The position numbers and the translations under genes are program-made. Below the pieces are notes generated by a model, which had not been told where the DNA came from, did not search any database, and saw nothing but the letters and a program-made list of their open reading frames with translations. DNA of 5,876 nucleotides from JBDTGE01 sp050742975 (GTDB lineage Bacteria > Actinomycetota > Actinomycetes > Mycobacteriales > Jatrophihabitantaceae), in assembly GCA_050742975.1 (NCBI GenBank), contig JBOGDQ010000306.1, positions 1-5,876 of the forward strand, read 5' to 3'. Below, in pieces: positions 1-5,776 of the stretch (positions within the stretch are counted from its first letter, which is position 1; every line of letters starts with the position of its first letter).

Positions 1-480
1 ATCGCGAACGAGTACCCGCAGCTGGGCGGGCACTACGAGGTCGTGCACCACACGCAGCTGCTCGCGCGGCTCGTCGAGGAGGGAAAGCTCACGCCGGTCG
101 AGCCGGTCGACAAGAACGTCACCTACCACGACCCGTGCTACCTGGGCCGGCACAACAAGATCTACACGCCGCCGCGGGACGTGCTGGGCTCGATCCCGTC
201 CCTGAAGTCGCAGGAGATGCACCGCTGCAAGGAGCGCGGCTTCTGCTGCGGCGCCGGCGGTGCCCGCTTCTGGATGGAGGAGAAGATCGGCAAGCGGATC
301 AACCGCGAGCGCACCGACGAGGCGATCGGGCTCGATCCCGACCTGATCTCGACGGCCTGCCCGTTCTGCATGGTGATGCTGTCGGACGCGGTGGCCGAGA
401 AGAAGGGCGACGGGACGGCGAAGGAGCACGTGCAGGTCCTGGACGTCGCGCAGATCCTGCAGCAATCCCTGCTGCCATGA
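1..480 (+). CDS. etfD: EtfD-type iron-sulfur oxidoreductase, C-terminal part (5' end outside window)
   Basis: The frame is open from base 1 and 159 C-terminal residues are visible. They hold one CCG domain: HDPCYLGRHN with Cys46, then FCCGAGG with Cys82-Cys83, then CPFC with Cys120 and Cys123 (numbering from the window edge). The spacing C-x35-CC-x36-CxxC fits the C-x31-39-CC-x35-36-CxxC pattern of HdrB-like domains that hold a [4Fe-4S] cluster. Cys76 is an extra cysteine outside that pattern. The stretch from HDPCYLGRHNK through WMEEKIGKRIN resembles, from memory, the C-terminus of M. tuberculosis Rv0338c (EtfD). That is a membrane-bound reductase thought to pass electrons from acyl-CoA dehydrogenases, via electron-transfer flavoprotein, to the quinone pool during fatty-acid oxidation. 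The missing N-terminal part would carry the membrane helices and ferredoxin-type clusters, so the EtfD call rests on the tail alone. Another Fe-S oxidoreductase or HdrB/GlcF-like protein is the alternative. The TGA stop lies inside the following hairpin. Confidence 0.8.
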   Translation: MANEYPQLGGHYEVVHHTQLLARLVEEGKLTPVEPVDKNVTYHDPCYLGRHNKIYTPPRDVLGSIPSLKSQEMHRCKERGFCCGAGGARFWMEEKIGKRINRERTDEAIGLDPDLISTACPFCMVMLSDAVAEKKGDGTAKEHVQVLDVAQILQQSLLP

Positions 481-524
481 ATACCCCTTCAGCCACACCA
501 GGGTGCGCCTGAAGGGGGTATTCA
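478..524 (+). terminator. Hairpin overlapping the etfD stop codon, likely terminator
   Basis: The left arm TGAATACCCCTTCAG (478-492) and right arm CTGAAGGGGGTATTCA (509-524) are complementary over 15 pairs with a single extra G in the right arm. The loop is 16 nt, and CAC/GTG (496-498 with 503-505) may pair inside it. The left arm begins with the stop codon itself. No T-run follows, which is common for actinobacterial terminators. The site lies between two co-oriented genes of unrelated function, as expected for a transcript end. Confidence 0.75.
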
Positions 525-527
525 CGG

Positions 528-540
528 CGCCTGAGAGGCG
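528..540 (+). terminator. Small second hairpin directly after the main terminator
   Basis: CGCCT (528-532), loop GAG, AGGCG (536-540) form a perfect 5-bp GC-rich stem only 3 nt after the larger hairpin ends. It could act as a tandem terminator element or a pause hairpin. A stem this short is frequent by chance at this GC content, so confidence is low. Confidence 0.3.
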
Positions 541-575
541 GCCCCGTCCAGCGCGAGAGTTCCAGGGTCGGCCAG

Positions 576-581
576 TAGCGT
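576..581 (+). promoter_or_regulatory. Candidate -10 box for a leaderless ponA transcript
   Basis: TAGCGT fits the actinobacterial TAnnnT -10 pattern. Its last base is 7 nt before the GTG at 589, so transcription would start at or next to the start codon. No convincing -35 is visible at 17-18 bp (GC-rich sequence around 552-558), and no Shine-Dalgarno lies upstream of 589. These absences agree with a leaderless mRNA but do not prove it. Confidence 0.35.
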
Positions 582-588
582 CGGGCGG

Positions 589-2907
589 GTGGCCGACAGG
601 GACAAGCTGCAGCCCGGGCGCGAGGGACGCCCGCGCCAGCCCAGGCCCAGCGACCCGCCCGATGCCGGCCGATTCAAGCGCATGCGGCTGCGGAACAAGC
701 GCCGCCGCGCGGCGAAGAAGCGGCGGATCGCGGCGCTGAGCCGGCCCAAGCGGATCCTGCGCAAGTTCGGGGTGATCGGGACCTGGCTGCTCGCCCTGAT
801 CACCGTCCTGGTGGTCGCCACCGTCGCGCTGTTCTACGTGCTCAGCGACGTGCCGCGCCCGGAGACCCTGCCGCTGCCGCAGGTCGCCACGATCGAGTAC
901 TCGGACGGCTCGACGATGGCCAAGATCGGGACGGTGAACCGGACGATCGTCCAGCTCGACCAGGTGCCGAAGCTGGTGCGCTACGACGTCATCGCCGCGG
1001 AGGACCGCAACTTCTTCAGCGAGCCCGGCGTCTCGGTGAAGGGCACGCTGCGCGCCGCGCTGAGCGACCTCACCGGCGGTGACACGCAGGGCGGCTCGGG
1101 GATCACCCAGCAGTACGCCAAGAATGCGTACCTCAGCGACGCGCGCACGCTGACCCGCAAGCTTAAGGAGTTGATGATCGCGGTCAAGCTGTCGCGCGAG
1201 TACTCCAAGGACCAGATCCTGGACTTCTACCTGAACACGGTCTACTTCGGTCGCGGGACGTACGGCATCCAGGCCGCGGCGCAGACCTACTTCGGCAAGG
1301 ACGTCAGCAAGCTGACCGTGTCCGAGGGCGCCGTCCTGGCCGCACTGCTGCGCGCGCCCGGCTACTACGACCCCGAGCAGAACCCGGCCGCGGCCAAGGG
1401 CCGCTGGCAGTACGTCATCGCGGGCATGGTGAAGATCGGCAAGCTGACCCAGCAGCAGGCCGACGCGCTGCGCTTCCCGAAGGTGCTCCCGGCCTCGGAC
1501 CAGTCGCAGCTCGGCGCGACCGGGTGGGCCTACTTCATCTACCGCAAGGTCGTCGCCGAGCTCGAGGCGAACGGGGTCAGCGAGGCGGAGATCAACACCC
1601 GCGGCCTGCGCATCCGGACGACGATCGATCACAACGCGCAGAGGGACGCGCTCAGCGCCATCCGTGACACGTTCGCCAACCTGACCAAGAAGCAGCGCAA
1701 CTACAAGAACGCGTTCGCCGCGGTGAACCCGGCCACCGGTGCCGTGCTGGCGTACTACGGCGGGCCGAACGGCAAGGGCTACAACGGCCGGCCGGACTAC
1801 AACGACTACGCGGGCCAGCTCAGCCGGCCGGCGGGCTCGTCGTTCAAGCCGTACACGCTGGCGACCGTCCTGACCCAGACGCTGGACAAGACGAAGAACA
1901 AGCCGCCGGTGACGATCAACACCGACGTCGACGGCAGCCAGTGCGTGATCATCGAGGGCCGGCAGATCTGCAACGACCCGAGCGACGCCGGTTACAGCGG
2001 CTCGTCGGTGACCGTCGCCTACGCGATGAAGCACTCGCTGAATACGACGTTCGACCTGCTCGCGAAGCAGGCTGGCCCGGACAACGTGGCCACGACCGCG
2101 CACGCGATGGGGATCTCGACGACCGACCCGGACGGGAACCGTACCCTGGTCGACTCGAACGGGCACACCGGGTTCGGCATCGGCACCGGCGACTACCCGG
2201 TCAGCCCGCTCGATCAGGCCGACGGCTTCGCGACCCTCGCCAACGGTGGAACGCAGAACGCGCCGTACTTCGTGCAGAAGGTGACCGACTCCAGCGGGGC
2301 CCTGGTGTACCAGCACAAGAGTGCCCCGCACCGCGCCGTCGACGGCAAGGTCGCCAACGACGTGACGCTGGCCCTCGAACCGATCGCGTCCACATCCGGC
2401 TTCGCGCTCGACGGCGGTCGCGAGTCGGCCGCCAAGACCGGCACGGTCGGGATCGGCACCACCTCGCCCCAGAACAGCGACGCCTGGACGGTCGGGTTCA
2501 CCCCGCAGGTCAGTGCCGCGGTGTGGGCCGGCAGCGGCGACTCCACGCACGCGATCTACGACAGCAACGGCAACGCCGAGTACGGCCGTGACCTGCCCGG
2601 GCGCACCTGGCAGGCGTTCATGAATGCCTACCTGGCCGGCAAGCCGGACCTGCCGATGGCCCACAAGCAGATGGTCTTCGGCGGCGACGACACCGGCCGG
2701 ACCTCGAGCCCGACGCCGTCGAAGACGCCCACGACGCCACCGACGACGCCGACGACCACGTTCACGATCAAGACGAGCTTCTCCTCGGTGCCGACGACCC
2801 CACCGACGACGCCGACAACGCCGCCCACCACGCCGACCACGACGCCTCCGTCCACCCCGACGACGACGTGCACCCCGGTGCTGCAGACGTGTCCGCCGGC
2901 GCCCTAG
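589..2907 (+). CDS. ponA: Bifunctional class A penicillin-binding protein (peptidoglycan glycosyltransferase/transpeptidase)
   Basis: This 772-residue enzyme polymerises lipid II into glycan strands and crosslinks the stem peptides outside the membrane. Residues 1-60 form a strongly basic cytoplasmic tail (for example KRMRLRNKRRRAAKKRR), followed by one membrane helix at about 61-85. The GT51 domain shows EDRNFF with catalytic Glu138, GGSGITQQYAKN (168-179), RKLKE with Glu194, and LNTVYFGRGTYG (215-226). The transpeptidase domain shows SSFK with nucleophile Ser417 and Lys420, SLN (483-485) and KTG (616-618), so both active sites look intact. Cys452 and Cys461 are close enough to pair. Residues about 705-760 are a Pro/Thr-rich tail, and the protein ends with Cys761 and Cys767. 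No PASTA domain is present, unlike PonA2. Neighbourhood (GT87 gene, then S6 leader) points to the PonA1 lineage. The GTG start is the most upstream in-frame start I see and lacks a Shine-Dalgarno. Met32 (ATG at 682) is possible but also lacks one. Confidence 0.95.
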   Translation: MADRDKLQPGREGRPRQPRPSDPPDAGRFKRMRLRNKRRRAAKKRRIAALSRPKRILRKFGVIGTWLLALITVLVVATVALFYVLSDVPRPETLPLPQVATIEYSDGSTMAKIGTVNRTIVQLDQVPKLVRYDVIAAEDRNFFSEPGVSVKGTLRAALSDLTGGDTQGGSGITQQYAKNAYLSDARTLTRKLKELMIAVKLSREYSKDQILDFYLNTVYFGRGTYGIQAAAQTYFGKDVSKLTVSEGAVLAALLRAPGYYDPEQNPAAAKGRWQYVIAGMVKIGKLTQQQADALRFPKVLPASDQSQLGATGWAYFIYRKVVAELEANGVSEAEINTRGLRIRTTIDHNAQRDALSAIRDTFANLTKKQRNYKNAFAAVNPATGAVLAYYGGPNGKGYNGRPDYNDYAGQLSRPAGSSFKPYTLATVLTQTLDKTKNKPPVTINTDVDGSQCVIIEGRQICNDPSDAGYSGSSVTVAYAMKHSLNTTFDLLAKQAGPDNVATTAHAMGISTTDPDGNRTLVDSNGHTGFGIGTGDYPVSPLDQADGFATLANGGTQNAPYFVQKVTDSSGALVYQHKSAPHRAVDGKVANDVTLALEPIASTSGFALDGGRESAAKTGTVGIGTTSPQNSDAWTVGFTPQVSAAVWAGSGDSTHAIYDSNGNAEYGRDLPGRTWQAFMNAYLAGKPDLPMAHKQMVFGGDDTGRTSSPTPSKTPTTPPTTPTTTFTIKTSFSSVPTTPPTTPTTPPTTPTTTPPSTPTTTCTPVLQTCPPAP
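2728..2868 (+). repeat. Pro/Thr repeat tract encoding the extracellular tail of the PBP
   Basis: The tract encodes PTTPPTTPTTT at residues 714-724 and again in overlapping copies across 735-752. The copies are separated by a non-repetitive FTIKTSFSSV spacer. At DNA level the 17-mer CCACCGACGACGCCGAC occurs twice, at 2737-2753 and 2800-2816. Such a tract is prone to slippage, so tail length may vary between strains. The tail is probably an extended linker or wall-spanning segment, as Pro-rich C-termini are in other actinobacterial PonA proteins. Confidence 0.8.
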
Positions 2908-2918
2908 CGCGCCCGTGC

Positions 2919-2924
2919 CAGGAT
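2919..2924 (+). promoter_or_regulatory. CAGGAT: -10-like box, or SD-like AGGA, before GTG 2931
   Basis: CAGGAT is preceded by GTGC and ends 6 nt before a GTG at 2931. It can be read as a -10 box for a leaderless start or, through AGGA (2920-2923), as a weak ribosome binding site. No -35 is apparent. It is the only initiation-like signal between the PBP stop and the GT87 gene. Confidence 0.25.
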
Positions 2925-2930
2925 GAGCCG

Positions 2931-2990
2931 GTGAGCACAGCCCGAAGTCACGCCGGCGGAGCTCGCCGATTTCGCAGGGCTCCCGGTTGA
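2931..2990 (+). CDS. Possible 19-codon leader peptide before the GT87 gene
   Basis: GTG at 2931 opens a 19-codon frame, MSTARSHAGGARRFRRAPG, ending in TGA at 2988-2990. The peptide is Arg-rich (5 of 19 residues). Its stop overlaps the TTG start of the GT87 gene as TTGA, an arrangement that could allow translational coupling. The GTG has better upstream initiation sequence than the TTG. Alternatives are that this is the real start of the GT87 gene broken by a frameshift or sequence error, or that it is a chance open frame. No protein-level evidence separates these. Confidence 0.25.
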   Translation: MSTARSHAGGARRFRRAPG

Positions 2991-4456
2991 GCGGCCCGCC
3001 TGCACCGCCACGCGCGTCCGACCGGCCCCGACCGGCCGTGCTCCCCAGTCGCAGCGACGTCGTCGCCGCCCGGGCGAGCCAGATCGTCGGCGGGGCATGG
3101 GGCCGTCACGCGGGGGTCGTGGCGCGGGCGTGGTGGACGCCGCTGCGCGTGGTGATGGCGCTGACCTGCCTGAGCCTGCTGCTCGGCTTCGCGCAGAAGG
3201 CGCCGTGCGGCGACGGCAACTGGACGGCGTACAAGCAGTACACGCACGCCTGCTACTCCGACGTCGTCCCGCTGTGGAGCGACGAGCGGTTGGACGTCGG
3301 CGCGGTGCCGTACCGCGACACGGCCGTCGAGTACCCCGTGCTGACCGGTGGGTTCATGTGGCTGACGGCGGGGCTGACCCGGCTCGGCCACTTCTTCGTC
3401 CCGTCCTGGTCCCAGCTGGTGCTGTTCGCGACGCTCAGCGCCGTCCTGCTCGCCCTGTGCGCGCTGTTCGTCGCCGGCACGACCGCGGCGACCGCCCGGC
3501 GCCGCCCCTACGACGCCGCGGTCTTCGCGCTGTCACCGCTGCTGGTGTTCCACGCCTTCACGAACTGGGACCTGCTCGCGATGGCGCTGGCGAGCGGCGC
3601 GCTGCTCGCCTGGTCGCGGAACAGACCCGGCCTGGCCGGCGTCCTGATCGGCCTCGGTACCGCGGCGAAGCTGTATCCGCTCTTCCTGCTGGTCCCGCTC
3701 GTCGTCCTCGCCGTCCGCACCCGGCGCGGGAAGGGTGCCGCGCTGGCGATCGGGACCGCTGCGGCGGCGTGGGCCGGTGTGAACGTTCCGGTCGCGCTGG
3801 CCTACCACCAAGGCTGGTGGGAGTTCTACAAGTTCAGCATCGACCGGGCGACCGAGCGCAGCACGCTGTGGGCGATCGTCAAGACGCTCAAGGACGCCGG
3901 CGCCAACGCCACCGACACCGTCTACTGGGTGCCGTCGGGCGCCTGGGTCGCGGTGGCGCTGATCGCCGCCATCGCTGTGGTCGTCGCGCTCGGCCTGTAC
4001 GCGCCGGTGAAGCCGCGGTTGGCCCAGCTGTGCTTCCTCGTCGTGCTCGCGTTCCTGATCACTACGAAGGTGTGGAGCCCGCAGTACTCGCTGTGGCTGG
4101 TCCCGCTGCTGGCCCTGGCCCGCCCGCGCTGGAAGCTGTCGCTGGTCTGGCAGTTCACCGAGATCCTGGTCTGGATCATGACGCTGATCCTGCTGATCGG
4201 GTACGGCCAGGGGCAGCAGGCGCACACAGTCGGGTACGGCTGGCTGATCCTGGTCCTGCTTGCACGTGACGCCATGCTGCTCGCCATCGCCGCCCTGATC
4301 GTGTGGGAGATGTGGCATCCGGAGCTGGACGTGGTGCGCGCCGATGGGTCCGACGACCCCGGTGGAGGCGAGTTCGACGGTGCCCATGATTACCTGGACA
4401 GGGTGTCCCGGGTTGGCAATCTGGCCGGCGTAACCCAGACTGGACATAGTCGTTGA
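2987..4456 (+). CDS. GT87/DUF2029-type polytopic membrane glycosyltransferase, Rv0051-like
   Basis: A 489-residue multi-pass protein. Hydrophobic segments lie near 53-70, 143-166, 175-192, 216-243, 250-272, 318-338, 345-360, 365-378, 386-405 and 416-440. The first helix is followed by a large external loop (about 71-142) containing HACYSDVVPLW (88-97) and EYPVLTGG (115-122). GT-C fold enzymes such as PimE use an acidic residue in their first external loop with a polyprenyl-phosphate sugar donor, so Asp92 is a reasonable candidate base (inference). LAGVLIGLGTAAKLYPL (216-232) and TTKVWSPQYSLWLVPL (359-374) resemble, from memory, M. tuberculosis Rv0051, which also lies after ponA1. Substrate unknown; mannosyl transfer is only the best-studied GT87 activity. 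The tail from 446 is hydrophilic and acidic. The TTG start is the first usable in-frame codon after a stop at 2924 and lacks a Shine-Dalgarno. GTG 3038 is an alternative that keeps the homologous PSRSDVV segment. Confidence 0.9.
   Translation: MSGPPAPPRASDRPRPAVLPSRSDVVAARASQIVGGAWGRHAGVVARAWWTPLRVVMALTCLSLLLGFAQKAPCGDGNWTAYKQYTHACYSDVVPLWSDERLDVGAVPYRDTAVEYPVLTGGFMWLTAGLTRLGHFFVPSWSQLVLFATLSAVLLALCALFVAGTTAATARRRPYDAAVFALSPLLVFHAFTNWDLLAMALASGALLAWSRNRPGLAGVLIGLGTAAKLYPLFLLVPLVVLAVRTRRGKGAALAIGTAAAAWAGVNVPVALAYHQGWWEFYKFSIDRATERSTLWAIVKTLKDAGANATDTVYWVPSGAWVAVALIAAIAVVVALGLYAPVKPRLAQLCFLVVLAFLITTKVWSPQYSLWLVPLLALARPRWKLSLVWQFTEILVWIMTLILLIGYGQGQQAHTVGYGWLILVLLARDAMLLAIAALIVWEMWHPELDVVRADGSDDPGGGEFDGAHDYLDRVSRVGNLAGVTQTGHSR
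4413..4441 (+). promoter_or_regulatory. Weak candidate promoter at the 3' end of the GT87 gene
   Basis: TTGGCA (4413-4418) and CAGACT (4436-4441) are 17 bp apart and each partly matches sigma-70 boxes. Transcription would begin near 4448, leaving about 65 nt before the ATG at 4513. No terminator is visible between the GT87 gene and the next gene, so readthrough is equally plausible. Confidence 0.25.
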
Positions 4457-4500
4457 ATGGGACGGCAGCCCGTTAGCCGGTGACAGGTTTGTCTAGGTTT

Positions 4501-4506
4501 GGGAGA
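4501..4506 (+). promoter_or_regulatory. Shine-Dalgarno deciding the ATG 4513 start
   Basis: GGGAGA lies 6 nt before ATG 4513. The more upstream in-frame starts GTG 4480 and TTG 4489 have no comparable site. The ATG also gives a signal peptide with a normal-length n-region. Confidence 0.6.
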
Positions 4507-4512
4507 CGAGGC

Positions 4513-5628
4513 ATGTTCGGACGCGGACAGCGCGAAACCGCGCGCGGTCACAGCCTGCGCTGGCTCGCCGCCGGAGCGGGCGTAGTGGTCGCCGGTGCCG
4601 CGGTCCTAGCCATGACCCCCGCCCACGCCAGCGCCGCTACCGTCAACGCCCAACTCACGCTTACCGGCGTTGCCTCGGCAACGTCTCCGACGGGCGGATC
4701 AACCGTCGGTGTGCACCCCGGAGACTCTGTCGCCTTCGGCGCGTCATCTCTGCCGACGGCAGGTGCGCCGGCGGGCCTGGGCAGCCTTCTGAATGGCGTC
4801 GTGAGCGGCCTGACGGGTTTCGAAGTAGTCATCGATTCGGGCACGCTCCCCGGCGTCAAGTACCCGTATCGACTCGGCAACTGCCCCGGCGATCATTCCT
4901 CACTCAAGCTCGCCTTCCCGACCAAGGGCACCTATAAGTTCACCTACCGCGCGTACTCCGCTGTGCTGCTCCCGGTGCTCGGTTGCACGAAGCGGATCCA
5001 GCTGAGTGGCGATCAGATCAAGGACCTCACCGACAAGAAGATCGCGATCAATGCATCGACGACCTACGGCGGCCAGGTCGTCGTCGCCACCGACCCACCC
5101 AAGGGTGGCATCACTATCCAACTGCCGACTGTGCAGGCATCTCCTTCGATCGGCCCGATCACCGTGCCGCCGGTGAAGGTGCCGGGAACTACCCTGCCGA
5201 CGCTTGGGGGTCTGCCTGGCCTACCGGGCGGCAAGAGCAGTGGCTCGAACCCGGGGCACTCGCCGGGGACCGGCATCACGTACACGCCGCCGGGCCGGTC
5301 GATCCCGCAAGAGGTGGTCCCGTCCGGCAACGGCAACGGACCGGGGACGGTCAACGACACCGGCTTCGGCAACGCGCTCCCTGCGCTCGGCGACGCCGCC
5401 GACGCGGCCAACGGACTGAGCTCGGACACCGGCGGCGCGAACTCGTCGGACAACCAGTCGGCGGCCGCCCACACCCTGCCGAAGTCCAGGTCGGTCGAGC
5501 TGTCGTCCAAGCCGTCGCCGAGCGCGCAGCTGCCGGTGCTCCTCGCGATCGCCGCGATCCTTGCGCTGTCCCTGGTCACCGCGACCTACGCGCGCCTCTA
5601 CCTGCTGCGCAAGCCGCCGTCCGCCTGA
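4513..5628 (+). CDS. Unrecognised secreted protein with C-terminal membrane anchor
   Basis: I do not recognise this family. The 371-residue product starts with a signal peptide: basic n-region to about residue 16, hydrophobic core at 18-34, and possible signal peptidase I sites after AHA (37-39) or ASA (39-41). Residues about 42-205 form a Thr/Ser/Val-rich domain with beta-like stretches such as HPGDSVAFGAS and KGTYKFTYRAYS, resembling an Ig-like sandwich. Cys124 and Cys158 are its only cysteines and could form a disulfide. Residues about 205-338 are Pro/Gly/Ser/Asn-rich and probably disordered. A single hydrophobic helix (about 340-358) ends in a short basic tail, YARLYLLRKPPSA. The layout suggests a surface protein held by its C-terminus and facing outward. 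LPKSR (322-326) before the helix resembles, but does not match, a sortase signal. The gene lies 56 bp after the GT87 gene, which suggests shared transcription and a cell-envelope role. GTG 4480 would add 11 residues. Confidence 0.85.
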   Translation: MFGRGQRETARGHSLRWLAAGAGVVVAGAAVLAMTPAHASAATVNAQLTLTGVASATSPTGGSTVGVHPGDSVAFGASSLPTAGAPAGLGSLLNGVVSGLTGFEVVIDSGTLPGVKYPYRLGNCPGDHSSLKLAFPTKGTYKFTYRAYSAVLLPVLGCTKRIQLSGDQIKDLTDKKIAINASTTYGGQVVVATDPPKGGITIQLPTVQASPSIGPITVPPVKVPGTTLPTLGGLPGLPGGKSSGSNPGHSPGTGITYTPPGRSIPQEVVPSGNGNGPGTVNDTGFGNALPALGDAADAANGLSSDTGGANSSDNQSAAAHTLPKSRSVELSSKPSPSAQLPVLLAIAAILALSLVTATYARLYLLRKPPSA

Positions 5629-5656
5629 CCCATCCCCACCCCACCCCTACCCCCCC
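5629..5656 (-). other. C-tract; strong G-quadruplex motif on the - strand
   Basis: Immediately after the stop codon the + strand carries C-runs of 3, 4, 4, 4 and 7, separated by AT, A, A and TA. The - strand therefore reads as five G-runs with loops of 1-2 nt, compatible with a three- or four-tetrad quadruplex. The + strand RNA would be an unstructured C-rich stretch, which could also serve as a Rho loading site before the palindrome that follows. Confidence 0.6.
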
Positions 5657-5661
5657 GGCTT

Positions 5662-5712
5662 TGCACCTTTCAGCCGCGCAAATTCGGCCGAATCGTGCCG
5701 TTGAAAGGTGCA
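5662..5712 (+). terminator. 51-nt imperfect palindrome; terminator or dispersed palindromic element
   Basis: The outer arms TGCACCTTTCA (5662-5672) and TGAAAGGTGCA (5702-5712) match perfectly over 11 bp. The centre ATTCGGCCGAAT (5682-5693) is a perfect 12-nt palindrome. Between them the arms stay largely complementary if G-U pairs, one C-C mismatch and one bulge are allowed, so the whole element can fold as one long hairpin. It separates the surface-protein gene from the S6 leader, which fits a terminator. No T-run follows. Confidence 0.55.
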
Positions 5713-5748
5713 CAGCGCGGCGATTTCGGGATGGGCCACCCCGCCCGG

Positions 5749-5754
5749 TAGGCT
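5749..5754 (+). promoter_or_regulatory. Candidate -10 box for the rpsF operon
   Basis: TAGGCT matches the actinobacterial TAnnnT pattern. A weak -35 (TTCGGG, 5725-5730) lies 18 bp upstream. Transcription would start near 5761, giving a leader of at least 116 nt that contains all the hairpins described below. Confidence 0.4.
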
Positions 5755-5776
5755 GGCCAGGTTCGCCTGCCGAGAC

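Noticed and set aside
1941..2591. 216-codon + strand frame inside the PBP transpeptidase domain
   Set aside because: The PBP frame carries the SLN and KTG motifs across this region. The alternative product is Arg-rich noise.
2728..2868. Repeats in the PBP tail considered as a CRISPR or tandem-repeat locus
   Set aside because: The repetition follows the Pro/Thr codon pattern in frame with the protein, with no uniform repeat-spacer structure.
3097..4269. Long + strand open frame (390 codons) inside the GT87 gene
   Set aside because: Its product is Arg/Ala/Pro-rich with no domain pattern, typical of a shifted frame in GC-rich coding DNA. The overlapping GT87 frame shows clear helices and family motifs.
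3533..4447. 304-codon - strand open frame opposite the GT87 gene
   Set aside because: Low-complexity composition rich in Gln, Arg, Asp and His, and full overlap with a well-supported gene, mark it as an antisense shadow.
5064..5579. 171-codon - strand frame opposite the surface-protein linker
   Set aside because: It mirrors the Gly/Pro/Ser codons of the + strand gene and has no motif or initiation signal.
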